Assembly: GCA_963693025.1 (NCBI GenBank)
Contig: OY843749.1
Span: 248,001 to 312,000, forward strand
Origin: JAHRAW01 sp963693025
GTDB taxonomy: Bacteria > Pseudomonadota > Gammaproteobacteria > Arenicellales > Poriferihabitantaceae
DNA length: 64,000 nucleotides
Direction of reading: 5' to 3'
This document shows, in pieces, positions 1 to 8,353 of this stretch. Under the pieces are notes generated by a model. It was not told the DNA's origin, searched no databases, and saw nothing but the letters and a program-made list of their open reading frames with translations. How positions within the stretch are numbered: the stretch's first letter is position 1; the number at the start of each line of letters is the position of its first letter. A program made the position numbers and the translations under genes.

Positions 1-998
1 GCCAACGCATTCTTCGATGCCGCCACATGTAGCGGTGTTACTTTGGGCGATTTATCACCACCTGAATTCACATCTACGCTCCTTTCAATCAACAAATTCG
101 CCACATCAAAAGCATTACTCGATGCCGCCAAATGCAACGGTGTCATTGAAAATAAGTCGGTCGCGTGCATATTTGCCCCTCTATCGATTAGCAAAGTCGC
201 CACTTCCAGAGAGTTATTCGACGCCGCTACATGCAGCGGTGTCGCCCAGGACACATCGATAGCCTCTATATCGTCACCGTTTTCAATCAATGAAACGGCT
301 GTCTCATATTCGTTGGAAATCGCCGCATGATGCAACGGTGTCTTCCCTGCCTTATTTATGTCCACTCCCCTAACACGCAACGAGAGCAAAACCAAAAGGG
401 CGTTGCTTTGAAGTGTTCCACGGAATGGATACATATCATCAAATTTATCCTTGTAAGCCGCATTCACATCTGCACCGTTTTCGATCAACAGGGCTGCTAT
501 TTCGGTAGCAATGGCACCGTAGGATAGCGCAACACGCAAGGGGGGCTCTTTTAAATTGTCAGACACATTTACATCTGCACCTTTTGCAATCAACAACTCT
601 ACCAATTTTTTATGTTGATCGAGTCCTACTGCTTCATGCAACGGAGCACTTCCAGATGTATCAGTTACATTCACATCTGCGCCATTTTCGATGAGAAAAG
701 CCGCAACTTCGAGAGCGTTGCTTTTTGCTGCCGCATGCAATGATGTCTCACCAAACTTGTCGGATGCATTTACACTCACGCCGTTCTCGAACAACAAAAT
801 CGCGACTTCAAGAGCATTGTTCTCTGCCGCCACCTGCAATGGCATTTTGCCAAACTTGCCGGCTGCATTTATATCGGCACCTTTCTCAATCAACAAAGCC
901 GCCACCTTGTCGTCGTTTAATTCTGCCGCGTCATGCAATGGGGTATTTTTACCCCAATCTTCTGTATCCAGACCCAGTTCTTCCAATTCTATATCCAC
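1..998 (-). CDS. Ankyrin-repeat protein, C-terminus beyond window
   Basis: The minus frame encodes about ten consecutive 30-35-residue ankyrin repeats with the usual core (TPLHxAAxxNxxEVAxLLIExGADVN). No stop occurs before base 1, so the C-terminus lies outside the window. Ankyrin stacks bind proteins; the partner is unknown. One repeat near 430-330 is irregular. The start is uncertain: no in-frame ATG exists; GTG at 998 is one choice. The frame stays open to 1079 and encodes a hydrophobic stretch (VILFAFFIRF) that looks like a signal anchor, preceded by an ATG at 1083 that is one base out of frame. Confidence 0.8.
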   Translation of the reverse strand, partial: MDIELEELGLDTEDWGKNTPLHDAAELNDDKVAALLIEKGADINAAGKFGKMPLQVAAENNALEVAILLFENGVSVNASDKFGETSLHAAAKSNALEVAAFLIENGADVNVTDTSGSAPLHEAVGLDQHKKLVELLIAKGADVNVSDNLKEPPLRVALSYGAIATEIAALLIENGADVNAAYKDKFDDMYPFRGTLQSNALLVLLSLRVRGVDINKAGKTPLHHAAISNEYETAVSLIENGDDIEAIDVSWATPLHVAASNNSLEVATLLIDRGANMHATDLFSMTPLHLAASSNAFDVANLLIERSVDVNSGGDKSPKVTPLHVAASKNAL

Positions 999-1322
999 GG
1001 ATTTTAAACGTTTGTTAAATGTTCTATTTTTGAATCGTATAAAAAATGCAAAAAGTATTACACGCTCATCAGTAATTTTTCATCAAGTGCTGATGCGAGC
1101 TCCCGCCACTGGTGGGGTTGTCGCGGTGAGTTGACTACGGTCGGCGGCGGAAAGGTTGCAGTGGACATCAATACTCATACGCTTATGCTAGCATACCTTT
1201 TATCCTGGTTGGTCGTGGATGGGTAGGTGTGTGAGGCACATTATTCCCCCCACCCCCCAAAATCCGCTATCATCCACCCCTTACCCACTCTTCCTCAACC
1301 TCAAACACCAACGAGGCAACCC
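999..1322. other. Intergenic region with possible displaced N-terminus of the ankyrin gene
   Basis: Bases 999-1079 continue the minus-strand ankyrin frame without an in-frame ATG. At 1083-1076 the minus strand reads ATG, five A and TT; with four A the ATG would enter the ankyrin frame. From 1084 to 1322 I see no convincing gene or repeat element. Confidence 0.4.
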
Positions 1323-2465
1323 ATGAAACTCGAAACCAAATGCGTCCGCGCCGGGCAGGCTCCCGACCCCACCACCGGGGCGATTATTCCGCCTATTTAT
1401 CAGACGGCGACTTATGTGTTGCCGGAGGTGGGGCGGGACCGGGGGTTTGATTATACGCGGTCGTCCAATCCGACCCGGCAGGTGTTGGAGGAGAACTTGG
1501 CGGCGCTTGAGAGTGGCAAATATGGGGTGTGTTATTCCAGCGGGATGTCGGCGGTGGATGCGGTGATGAAGTTGCTGAGCGCCGGCGACCATGTGGTTTC
1601 TTCGGACGATGTGTATGGCGGCGTGTCGCGGCATTTCAATCAAGTGTTGACGCGTTACGGTTTGGAGTTCACCTATGTTGACAGCACCGATGCGCAGAAT
1701 GTCGCCAATGCGATTCGTCCGGAGACCAAATTGATTTGGCTGGAGACGCCATCCAACCCGCTGATTAAAGTCACCGACATTTCCGCCGTTTCCAAGATAG
1801 GCAAGGAGGCGGGCATTCCGGTGGGGGTGGATTCGACTTTTGCCACGCCGGTGTTTTTGCGCCCGCTTGAATTGGGCGCGGACATCGTCATGCACTCCAC
1901 CACCAAATACCTGAGCGGTCATAACCAGATTATCGGCGGCGCGGTGGTGGTCAACGACGAGGCGATTTACGAGCGGCTCAAGTTCATTCAGAAAACGATT
2001 GGCGCGGTCAACAGTCCGTTTGATGCGTGGTTGACGCTGCTCGGCATCAAGACGCTTCACCTGCGGATGTATCGCCACGACCAAACCGGGCTGCGCATCG
2101 CGCAATTTCTTGAAGCGCATCCCAAAGTCGCGCGCGTCAGTTTTCCCGGCTTGAAGTCGCATCCCCAGCACGCGATTGCGCAGCGCGAAATGAGCGGCTG
2201 CGGCGGGATGCTGTCGTTTGAATTGAAGGGCGGCATTCCCTCGGGCAAGGCGCTGATGAACGGCGTCGCGCTCTGCCAACTGGCGGAAAGCCTCGGCTCG
2301 GTGGAGACGATGATTACCCACCCCGCCACCATGACACACGCCGACGTCCCCGCCGACGAACGCAACGCCCGCGGGTTGACTGATGGGTTGGTGCGTTTGT
2401 CGGTTGGCGTGGAGGATGCGGATGATATTGAACAGGATTTGGCGCAGGCGTTGGATAAGGCTTGA
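1323..2465 (+). CDS. Cystathionine gamma-synthase/lyase-type PLP enzyme
   Basis: A 380-residue protein of the Cys/Met metabolism PLP family, which makes or cleaves cystathionine or related thioethers in the cytoplasm. Visible marks are SSNPTR near residue 47, the substrate-side SSGMSAVDAV, and HSTTKYLSGH with Lys195 as the likely PLP Schiff-base lysine. The ATG at 1323 is preferred over an upstream GTG at 1227 because family homology begins at MKLETKCVRAG. Synthase, gamma-lyase and beta-lyase cannot be told apart by eye. A second family member lies at 23378. It stands alone and is followed by repeat elements. Confidence 0.9.
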   Translation: MKLETKCVRAGQAPDPTTGAIIPPIYQTATYVLPEVGRDRGFDYTRSSNPTRQVLEENLAALESGKYGVCYSSGMSAVDAVMKLLSAGDHVVSSDDVYGGVSRHFNQVLTRYGLEFTYVDSTDAQNVANAIRPETKLIWLETPSNPLIKVTDISAVSKIGKEAGIPVGVDSTFATPVFLRPLELGADIVMHSTTKYLSGHNQIIGGAVVVNDEAIYERLKFIQKTIGAVNSPFDAWLTLLGIKTLHLRMYRHDQTGLRIAQFLEAHPKVARVSFPGLKSHPQHAIAQREMSGCGGMLSFELKGGIPSGKALMNGVALCQLAESLGSVETMITHPATMTHADVPADERNARGLTDGLVRLSVGVEDADDIEQDLAQALDKA

Positions 2466-2493
2466 GGGTGGTTGAGGGGAAATTCCACCACTT

Positions 2494-2524
2494 CGTCATT
2501 CTCGAACGATAGAAAAATAGGGAG
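2494..2524 (+). repeat. Fragment of TIR element (A end only)
   Basis: Only the A end of the dispersed element is present: CGTCATTCTCGA, then ACGATAGAAAAATAGGGAGC. A full copy follows at 2535. Confidence 0.8.
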
Positions 2525-2534
2525 CCCCCAACTT

Positions 2535-2799
2535 CGTCATTCTCGAACGATAGAAAAATAAGGAGCGATAGCGACTATATTTTTGTTTGTATCATCCCTG
2601 ATACAAACCCTGCGGGCTACGCGAAAATCCGCTCCCGGCGGATTTTTCATCGCCTTCGGGAATCTCCCTAAGGTTAGCGCGGATTTCAACAAAGCCCGTG
2701 CCAATCTTAGGGAGATTCCCGAGAACGCAAGTGTCCGTAAGCCGCCGCTTAAAAGAAAAAGCGCGGCGGCAACGGACACTAACGCTCGAGAGAATGACG
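2535..2799 (+). repeat. TIR element, full copy with two extra palindromes
   Basis: Reference copy of the dispersed element. The outer inverted repeat is CGTCATTCTCGA at the left and its complement at the right (here with two extra bases, AG). From the A end inward: a GAAAAATA/TATTTTTC stem; a palindrome TTTGTATCA-TCCC-TGATACAAA; AAAATCCGC/GCGGATTTT; a long stem GGGAATCTCCCTAAG/CTTAGGGAGATTCCC; and at the B end a hairpin with arms AGTGTCCGT+GCCGCCGC against GCGGCGGC+ACGGACACT. No protein-coding capacity is evident. A end to B end is called plus here. Confidence 0.9.
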
Positions 2800-2810
2800 A
2801 GTTATATACC

Positions 2811-3012
2811 CGTCATTCTCGAACGATAGAAAAATAGGGAGCCGTTAGGCGACCATATTTTTCATCACCTTCGGGAATCTCCCTAAGGCTACCGTGAATT
2901 CCAACAAAGCCCGTGCCAATCTTAGGGAGATTCCCGAGGACGCAAGTGTCCGTAAGCCGCCGCTTAAAAGAAGAAGCGCGGCGGCAACGGACACTAACGC
3001 TCGAGAATGACG
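2811..3012 (+). repeat. TIR element, short full copy
   Basis: About 200-bp form with both terminal inverted repeats, the GGGAATCTCCC stem and the B-end hairpin, without the extra palindromes of the copy at 2535. Confidence 0.9.
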
Positions 3013-3021
3013 AGTCCTGCC

Positions 3022-3221
3022 CGTCATTCTCGAACGATAGAAAAATAGGGAGCGTCAGCGACCATATTTTTCATCGCCTTCGGGAATCTCCCTAAGGCTA
3101 CCGTGAATTCCAACAAAGCCCGTGCCAGTATTAGGGAGATTCCCGAGGACGCAAGTGTCCGTAAGCCGCCGCTAAAAGAAAAAGCGCGGCGACCAACGGA
3201 CACTAACGCTCGAGAATGACG
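3022..3221 (+). repeat. TIR element, short full copy
   Basis: Third tandem copy, same orientation as the two before it. It ends about 100 bases before the FNR-like regulator gene. Confidence 0.9.
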
Positions 3222-3322
3222 AGGTTTTTTGTTGGTTTGTCGTTAGGTGAGTTTGGGCGTATAATGCGCTATCGTGATTTGCAGGGTTGTTTCGATTGTG
3301 ACCACTGAGCGCGCCGCCGCCA

Positions 3323-4111
3323 ATGCCTAAATATCAGACCATCCCGGTGCAACCGGATGCCGCCGGGTGCGAAGACGCGGTGTGCCGGCATTGTTTGGGG
3401 CGGCATCCGGCTACCGGGGGGATGCTTAGCCGGGCGGAGACTGACCTTATCCATGAACACCGCACGCGCCTGCGCTTTGGTGCGCGTGAGACGATTTGTC
3501 GCCGGGGGAAGGCGCCGCCGTTTTTTATTGGCAACCTTATTTCCGGCGTGCTCAAACTCTCTTTCGCGGCGACGCCGGGGGAGGTTGATGCGTTGTTGTT
3601 CCCCGGCGATTTCCTGGGTCCGTTTGGCGATTCCGCCGCGGTCACCTGCACCGCCGCCGCACTTTCGGACTGCGAACTGTGCTGCTTTGAGGGCGAGGGC
3701 TTGCATCGCGTGTTTGCGCGCCACCCGCGATTGCAGGAAAACTTCCTGCAACACTTCGCCGACGCCATCGAGCGCGCCCGCCAAGACGCCGCCAAACTGC
3801 GCCGCCCGCAAGCCACCGCCCGAGTCGCCGCGCTGCTGACAATCTTCGCCGAGCGCGCCGACGCCGAGCGCAACGGCAGCGGCGCAAGCAATGACCCCTC
3901 CGGCAAAACGCCACTCGACAAAGCAAACAAAGCCGGCAAAGTACAACTCCCCCTGCGCCGTACCGAAATGGCGCTGCTCCTCGGCCTCACCACCGAAACC
4001 GTCAGCCGCTGCCTGAGCCGAATGCGCCACAACGGCATCATCCGCCCCCTCTCCCGCCACAGCATCCTAATCAAAAACCGCTCGAGGCTTGAAGCGCTGG
4101 CGGAAGACTGA
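3323..4111 (+). CDS. FNR/CRP-family oxygen-sensing-type regulator
   Basis: A 262-residue CRP/FNR regulator. The N-terminal half is a cyclic-nucleotide-binding fold. Cysteines Cys16, Cys21 and Cys24 followed by Cys109, Cys117, Cys120 and Cys121 could supply four ligands for an oxygen-labile 4Fe-4S cluster, as in FNR. The C-terminal helix-turn-helix reads LLGLTTETVSRCLSRM and keeps the E-xx-SR pattern by which FNR reads TTGAT. A low-complexity insert (NGSGASNDPSGK...) sits just before the helix-turn-helix. It lies directly upstream of nirK, whose upstream region has a matching box, so control of the nirK-cco operon is inferred. Confidence 0.85.
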   Translation: MPKYQTIPVQPDAAGCEDAVCRHCLGRHPATGGMLSRAETDLIHEHRTRLRFGARETICRRGKAPPFFIGNLISGVLKLSFAATPGEVDALLFPGDFLGPFGDSAAVTCTAAALSDCELCCFEGEGLHRVFARHPRLQENFLQHFADAIERARQDAAKLRRPQATARVAALLTIFAERADAERNGSGASNDPSGKTPLDKANKAGKVQLPLRRTEMALLLGLTTETVSRCLSRMRHNGIIRPLSRHSILIKNRSRLEALAED

Positions 4112-4140
4112 AACGCCGGCGGTCTGCCACCGCCGCAAAA

Positions 4141-4154
4141 TTGATTTATGTCAT
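4141..4154 (+). promoter_or_regulatory. FNR/ANR-type box upstream of nirK
   Basis: TTGATTTATGTCAT matches the TTGAT-N4-GTCAA/ATCAA pattern at nine of ten fixed bases. A -10-like TAGACT at 4177-4182 puts the box centre about 41.5 bases upstream of a start near 4189, the usual class II activator spacing. The nirK start codon is at 4213. Confidence 0.65.
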
Positions 4155-4212
4155 GGAAAGCGCGCCCGCCCGTTTTTAGACTGGGCGGACATTCCGTTTT
4201 GAGGGGCGAGCA

Positions 4213-5682
4213 ATGCGCAGTCTCCGTCTTTTATCCGCACCGGTGTTGCCGGCGGCGTTGATTCTTGTTCTTGGGCTGTTTTCGCACAGCCACGGTGCTC
4301 ACGCCGATGAAAAAAGCGCCGCCACGCTGGAGGTGGTCGGCGAGGAAATCGCGGTCTTGACCACGGCGCCGGATGTGCCGCCGCCGATCACCCGCAAACA
4401 CGCCACCAAAGTCATCGTCAATCTGGAAACCAAGGAGTTGCCGGGGCGGCTGAGCGATGGCGTGGAGTATTTGTTCTGGACTTTTGGCGGCGTGGTGCCG
4501 GGCAAATTCATCCGCGTCCGCGAGGGCGATTTGGTGGAGTTTCACTTGCACAACCACCCCGACAGCCGCATGCCGCATAACATCGACCTGCATGCGGTGA
4601 CCGGACCCGGCGGCGGCGCCACTTCGTCTTTCACCGCGCCGGGGCGCACCTCGGTGTTCTCGTTCAAAGCCATCAATCCGGGGCTGTATGTGTATCACTG
4701 CGCGACCGCGCCGGTGGGCATGCATATCGCCAACGGCATGTATGGGCTGATTCTGGTGGAGCCCGAAGCGGGGCTGCCCGAGGCGGACCGCGAATACTAT
4801 GTCATGCAGAGCGAGTTCTACACCAAAGGCAACCATGGCGAAGCCGGCTACCAGCCATTCAGTATGGAAAAAGCGTTGCGCGAGGATGCCGATTATGTGG
4901 TCTTCAACGGCGCGGTCGGCAGCATGGTGGGCGACGCCGCATTGCCCGCCAAACCGGGGGAGCGCCTGCGCCTGTTTGTCGGCAACGGCGGACCGAATCT
5001 GGTGTCGTCGTTTCACGTCATCGGCGAGGTGTTTGACAAGGTGTATGTGGAAGGCGGCACGCTCGTCAACCGCAACGTGCAATCCACGCTCATCCCCGCC
5101 GGCGGCTCGGCGATCGTGGAAATGGTGATGCAGGTGCCGGGCGTCAACATCCTCGTGGACCACTCCATCTTCCGCGCCTTCAACAAGGGCGCGCTCGGCA
5201 TGATTCGCGTCGCCGAAGATTTTTCGAGTTACCCGCAAGCGTTGGCAGACCTCGTCTATTCCGGCAAGACGCATGAGGAAGTGTATTTGCCGGAGGGCGG
5301 CGCGGTAATAGACCTGAACGAAGCCGTGCGCCCGCTCGTCGCCCGCACCCGGCAGGAGCGCCTCGACGCGGGCTTGCGCGTTTATGGGCAGAACTGCCTC
5401 GCCTGCCATCAAGCCGACGGACAAGGCGTGAGCGGCGCCTTTCCGCCGCTGGCTTCCTCCGACTGGCTGAACGCCGACAAAGCGCGCAGCATTCGCGCGG
5501 TGCTCGCCGGGCTGTCCGGCGCGATTACCGTCAACGGCAAACCGTATAACGGCGTGATGCCGGCGATGCGTCTCAGCGATGAGGATGTCGCCTATGTGCT
5601 GAGTTATGTGTATAACAGTTGGGGCAATGATGGCGGCATGGTGACGCCCGAGGAAGTCGCGCGAGTTCGTGCGCAACTCTGA
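4213..5682 (+). CDS. nirK: Copper nitrite reductase with C-terminal cytochrome c domain
   Basis: Periplasmic enzyme reducing nitrite to nitric oxide. Residues 1-31 form a signal peptide. Two cupredoxin domains follow with all expected ligands: type 1 copper His122, Cys163, His171, Met176; type 2 copper His127, His162, His317; catalytic Asp125 and His268. A fused class I cytochrome c carries CLACH at 395-399 and a likely axial Met near VMPAM. This is the three-domain (NirK-heme c) form, in which the cytochrome delivers electrons internally. The 489-residue length fits. It overlaps the next gene by 14 bases and is probably the first gene of a nirK-SCO-ccoNOQP transcript under the FNR-type box. 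Confidence 0.95.
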   Translation: MRSLRLLSAPVLPAALILVLGLFSHSHGAHADEKSAATLEVVGEEIAVLTTAPDVPPPITRKHATKVIVNLETKELPGRLSDGVEYLFWTFGGVVPGKFIRVREGDLVEFHLHNHPDSRMPHNIDLHAVTGPGGGATSSFTAPGRTSVFSFKAINPGLYVYHCATAPVGMHIANGMYGLILVEPEAGLPEADREYYVMQSEFYTKGNHGEAGYQPFSMEKALREDADYVVFNGAVGSMVGDAALPAKPGERLRLFVGNGGPNLVSSFHVIGEVFDKVYVEGGTLVNRNVQSTLIPAGGSAIVEMVMQVPGVNILVDHSIFRAFNKGALGMIRVAEDFSSYPQALADLVYSGKTHEEVYLPEGGAVIDLNEAVRPLVARTRQERLDAGLRVYGQNCLACHQADGQGVSGAFPPLASSDWLNADKARSIRAVLAGLSGAITVNGKPYNGVMPAMRLSDEDVAYVLSYVYNSWGNDGGMVTPEEVARVRAQL

Positions 5683-6106
5683 CGCCGGTTGCGGTGTGCG
5701 TTGTTGCGCGGTTGCGGTTGCCTGCCCGCTCATTGTGCGCGACATGCTGGCAATCTACCGCGCCCTCGACGACGCTGAGCGCGCCGCCGCCAACTTTGTA
5801 TTGTTTTCCTTCGACCCGCAACGCGACGCACCGAGCGCCATGCGCCGCTACGTCACCGAGAAAAACCTACCGGCGCCCGACTGGACATTGCTCGCCGCAA
5901 ACGACGACGCCACGCTGGAACTCGCGGTCGCTCTCGGCGTGCGCTACAAACCGCTCGCCGGCGGCGACTTCGCGCATTCCAACATCGTGTTCGTGCTCGA
6001 CTGCTTTGGTGCGCCGGTGCATCGCCAAGAGGGCCTCGGCACCGCCCCCGACGCGGCGCTGAGCGCCGTGCGCACCGCACTGCGCGACTGCCCCGGCGCG
6101 TTGTAG
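5669..6106 (+). CDS. SCO1/SenC-like protein, N-terminally short
   Basis: A 145-residue thioredoxin-fold protein with SCO features: ACPLIVRDML, the region FVLFSFDPQRDAPSAMRRYVTE and the conserved late histidine in FAHSNIVFVLD. SCO proteins deliver copper to oxidases in the periplasm. This one starts with GTG inside the nirK end and lacks the usual membrane anchor and N-terminal strand. Its cysteine pair is spaced CAVAVAC instead of Cx3C; the DNA there shows a doubled GCGGTT, and removing one copy restores Cx3C. It may be a degenerating gene or a cytoplasmic variant. Confidence 0.7.
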   Translation: MRNSDAGCGVRCCAVAVACPLIVRDMLAIYRALDDAERAAANFVLFSFDPQRDAPSAMRRYVTEKNLPAPDWTLLAANDDATLELAVALGVRYKPLAGGDFAHSNIVFVLDCFGAPVHRQEGLGTAPDAALSAVRTALRDCPGAL

Positions 6107-6122
6107 GTTATTCGCCCGAACG

Positions 6123-7586
6123 ATGAACGTAACGACAGAGTTTTTTGAAGACCGAGTGGTCACCGCCTTCGCCGCCGCTGCGGTCGTGTGGGCGTTGTTC
6201 GGCATGCTTGCCGGTGTCTATCTCGCCGCCGAGATGGTGTGGCCCGCGCTCAATCTGGATCAGCCGTGGCTCACCTTTGGCCGCCTGCGCACGGTGCACA
6301 CCAACGCCGTCATCTTCGGCTTCGGCGGCTCGGCGCTCATCGGCACTTCGCTGTACAGCGTGCAGCGCACCTGCCACCGCCGCCTGTTCATGCCGCGGCT
6401 TTCGTGGGCGGTGTTCTACGGCTGGCAGGCGGGGCTGGCGCTGGCGATGGTGACGCTGTTCATGGGCATCAACAGCGCCAAGGAATACGCCGAGTTCGAA
6501 TGGCCGCTGGACATCGCCGTGGCGTTGTTGTGGATCGCCTACGCCGTGGTCTTCTTCGGCACCATCGCGCGGCGGCGCATCGAGCCAATCTATGTCTCCA
6601 ACTGGTTCTTCGGCGCGCTGATTATCGTCGTGGCGATGCTGCACGTGGTCAACAGCCTGGCGTTGCCGGTGTCGTTGGTGAAATCCTATCCGCTATACGC
6701 CGGCGCGCGCGACGCCGTGGTGCAGTGGTGGTATGGCCACAACGCGGTCGGTTTCTTTCTCACCGGCGGCTTCCTCGGAATGCTCTACTACTTCCTGCCC
6801 AAGCAGACCGGCGCGCCGATTTGGAGTTACCGCTTGTCGGTGGTCGCGTTCTGGGCGTTTGTGTACAGTTACATTTGGGCGGGTCCGCACCACCTGCACT
6901 ACAACGCCATCCCCGACTGGCTGCAATCGCTGGCGATGGTGATGAGCCTCATCTTGCTGGCGCCGTCGTGGGCGACCATGTTGAACGGCATCATGACGCT
7001 CAGCAAATCAAAAACGCCGTGGCGCACCGACCCGGCGTTGAAATTTATCGCGTTGTCGCTCGCCTTCTATGGCCTCGCCACCTTCGAGGGTCCGATGCTG
7101 GCGATCAAGAGCATCAATGCGGTCAGTCATTTCACCGACTGGACTATCGGCCACGTCCACTCCGGCGCGCTCGGGTGGAACGCCTTCGTCACCTTTGGCA
7201 CGCTGTATTTTCTGGTGCCGCGTTTATTCGGGCGCAAGTTATACAGCACGCGGCTGGCGAACTTGCACTTCACGCTCGCACTCAGCGGCGTGTTGCTTTA
7301 CATCTTTTCGATGTGGGGCGCCGGCGTGACGCAGGGCGTGCAATGGCTCAGCCTCGATGACGCCGGCGAGGTTCGTTATAGTTTCACGCAAGTGATGGAT
7401 GCGATGGCGCCGTATTACGCCGCGCGCTTGCTCGGCGGGCTGTTGTTCCTCACCGGTGCGGCGTTGATGGCGTGGAACTTCCACATGACCGCACGCGGCG
7501 CCGACACCGTGGTGGCTTCGCCGGCGCCGATTGCTCCGGTATCGGCATCGGCACCCGCCACCGCCACCGCCACGGTCACGGTTTAA
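6123..7586 (+). CDS. ccoN: cbb3-type cytochrome c oxidase subunit I
   Basis: Catalytic heme-copper subunit of the high-affinity terminal oxidase, about twelve membrane helices, 487 residues. Heme and CuB histidines are visible in TVHTNAVIFGFGG, WYGHNAVGFFLTGG, AGPHHLHYN and the heme pair motif GHVHSGALGWN. The C-terminal tail is a low-complexity Ala/Pro/Thr run (APIAPVSASAPATATATVTV) not expected of the core protein. It is followed after seven bases by ccoO. No ccoGHIS maturation genes are in the window. Confidence 0.95.
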   Translation: MNVTTEFFEDRVVTAFAAAAVVWALFGMLAGVYLAAEMVWPALNLDQPWLTFGRLRTVHTNAVIFGFGGSALIGTSLYSVQRTCHRRLFMPRLSWAVFYGWQAGLALAMVTLFMGINSAKEYAEFEWPLDIAVALLWIAYAVVFFGTIARRRIEPIYVSNWFFGALIIVVAMLHVVNSLALPVSLVKSYPLYAGARDAVVQWWYGHNAVGFFLTGGFLGMLYYFLPKQTGAPIWSYRLSVVAFWAFVYSYIWAGPHHLHYNAIPDWLQSLAMVMSLILLAPSWATMLNGIMTLSKSKTPWRTDPALKFIALSLAFYGLATFEGPMLAIKSINAVSHFTDWTIGHVHSGALGWNAFVTFGTLYFLVPRLFGRKLYSTRLANLHFTLALSGVLLYIFSMWGAGVTQGVQWLSLDDAGEVRYSFTQVMDAMAPYYAARLLGGLLFLTGAALMAWNFHMTARGADTVVASPAPIAPVSASAPATATATVTV

Positions 7587-7592
7587 CCGCGC

Positions 7593-8204
7593 ATGCTGAA
7601 CCTCCATAAAACGCTCGAACGTCATTCCGGCTTGCTGATTTTTGGCATCCTGTTTGTCGCTTCCCTCGGCGGCCTGGCGCAAATCATCCCGACCTTATTC
7701 GACCGCGAACTGGGCGCCGCCGCCGCCGCAACCAAGCCCTACACGCCGCTGCAACTCGCCGGGCGCGACATCTACATTCGTGAGTCGTGCGCGCTGTGTC
7801 ATTCGCAACAAATCCGCCCGCTGCTCGCCGAAGTCAAACGCTACGGCGCGCCGTCCACGCCCGGCGAGTTCGTCTATGACCGCCCGTTCCTGTGGGGCTC
7901 CAAGCGCACCGGTCCCGACCTGCATCGCATCGGCGGCAAATACAGCGACGCGTGGCATGAACTGCACTTGCTCGACCCGCGCGCGGTCGTGCCGACCTCC
8001 ATCATGCCGGCGTATCCGTGGCTGGCGACGCGCCCCGCCGACTCCGGCGCGAGCATCGCGGGGCGAATGCGCGCGCTGCAAAAACTGGGGCATCCGTATT
8101 CGCAGGCGGACATCCTCGCCGCCGCCGATGCGCTCGCCGGTAAAACCGAAATGGACGCGATGATTGCGTATCTGCAATCGCTCACTCCAAGACCGCGACC
8201 ATGA
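7593..8204 (+). CDS. ccoO: cbb3 oxidase monoheme subunit II
   Basis: A 203-residue protein with one N-terminal membrane helix (about 13-32) and a periplasmic cytochrome c domain with CALCH at 66-70; the axial methionine is likely in SIMPAYPWL. It passes electrons to the CcoN heme. Its stop overlaps the ccoQ start by four bases (ATGA). Confidence 0.95.
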   Translation: MLNLHKTLERHSGLLIFGILFVASLGGLAQIIPTLFDRELGAAAAATKPYTPLQLAGRDIYIRESCALCHSQQIRPLLAEVKRYGAPSTPGEFVYDRPFLWGSKRTGPDLHRIGGKYSDAWHELHLLDPRAVVPTSIMPAYPWLATRPADSGASIAGRMRALQKLGHPYSQADILAAADALAGKTEMDAMIAYLQSLTPRPRP

Positions 8205-8353
8205 CCCAACTCATCCTCATCGGCGACTTGCTGGTCTGCGCTTTCATGGTCGGCGTGGTCACCTGGCTGCTGACCCGCGGCGGCAAGGAAAAAAGCGAGG
8301 CGGCGGCGCGCATTCCACTGCACGATGAAGTCAACGGCGAAGAGACCCAATGA
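8201..8353 (+). CDS. ccoQ: cbb3 oxidase small subunit
   Basis: A 50-residue single-helix membrane protein read directly between ccoO and ccoP: it starts MTQLILIGDLLVCAFMVGVV, has a helix at about residues 3-22, then a charged tail. Size, position and ATGA overlaps on both sides (8201-8204 and 8350-8353) identify it as CcoQ, which stabilises the oxidase. Confidence 0.85.
   Translation: MTQLILIGDLLVCAFMVGVVTWLLTRGGKEKSEAAARIPLHDEVNGEETQ

Noticed and set aside
1227..1322. N-terminal extension of the PLP enzyme from the upstream GTG
   Set aside because: The added residues are Pro/Thr/Gln-rich and unlike the family, whose homology starts at 1323.
2583..2837. Recurring ORFs of 60-160 codons inside the TIR elements (also at 18295, 19645, 36612, 43323, 49183, 56290)
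   Set aside because: They recur only because the elements repeat; frames break between copies and changes preserve hairpins, not codons.
4231..5745. Long minus-strand ORF opposite nirK, and similar long antisense ORFs opposite acs, the transposase, ccmF and the autotransporter
   Set aside because: GC-rich genes leave antisense frames open; their translations are Arg/His/Ala-rich shadows without domain motifs.
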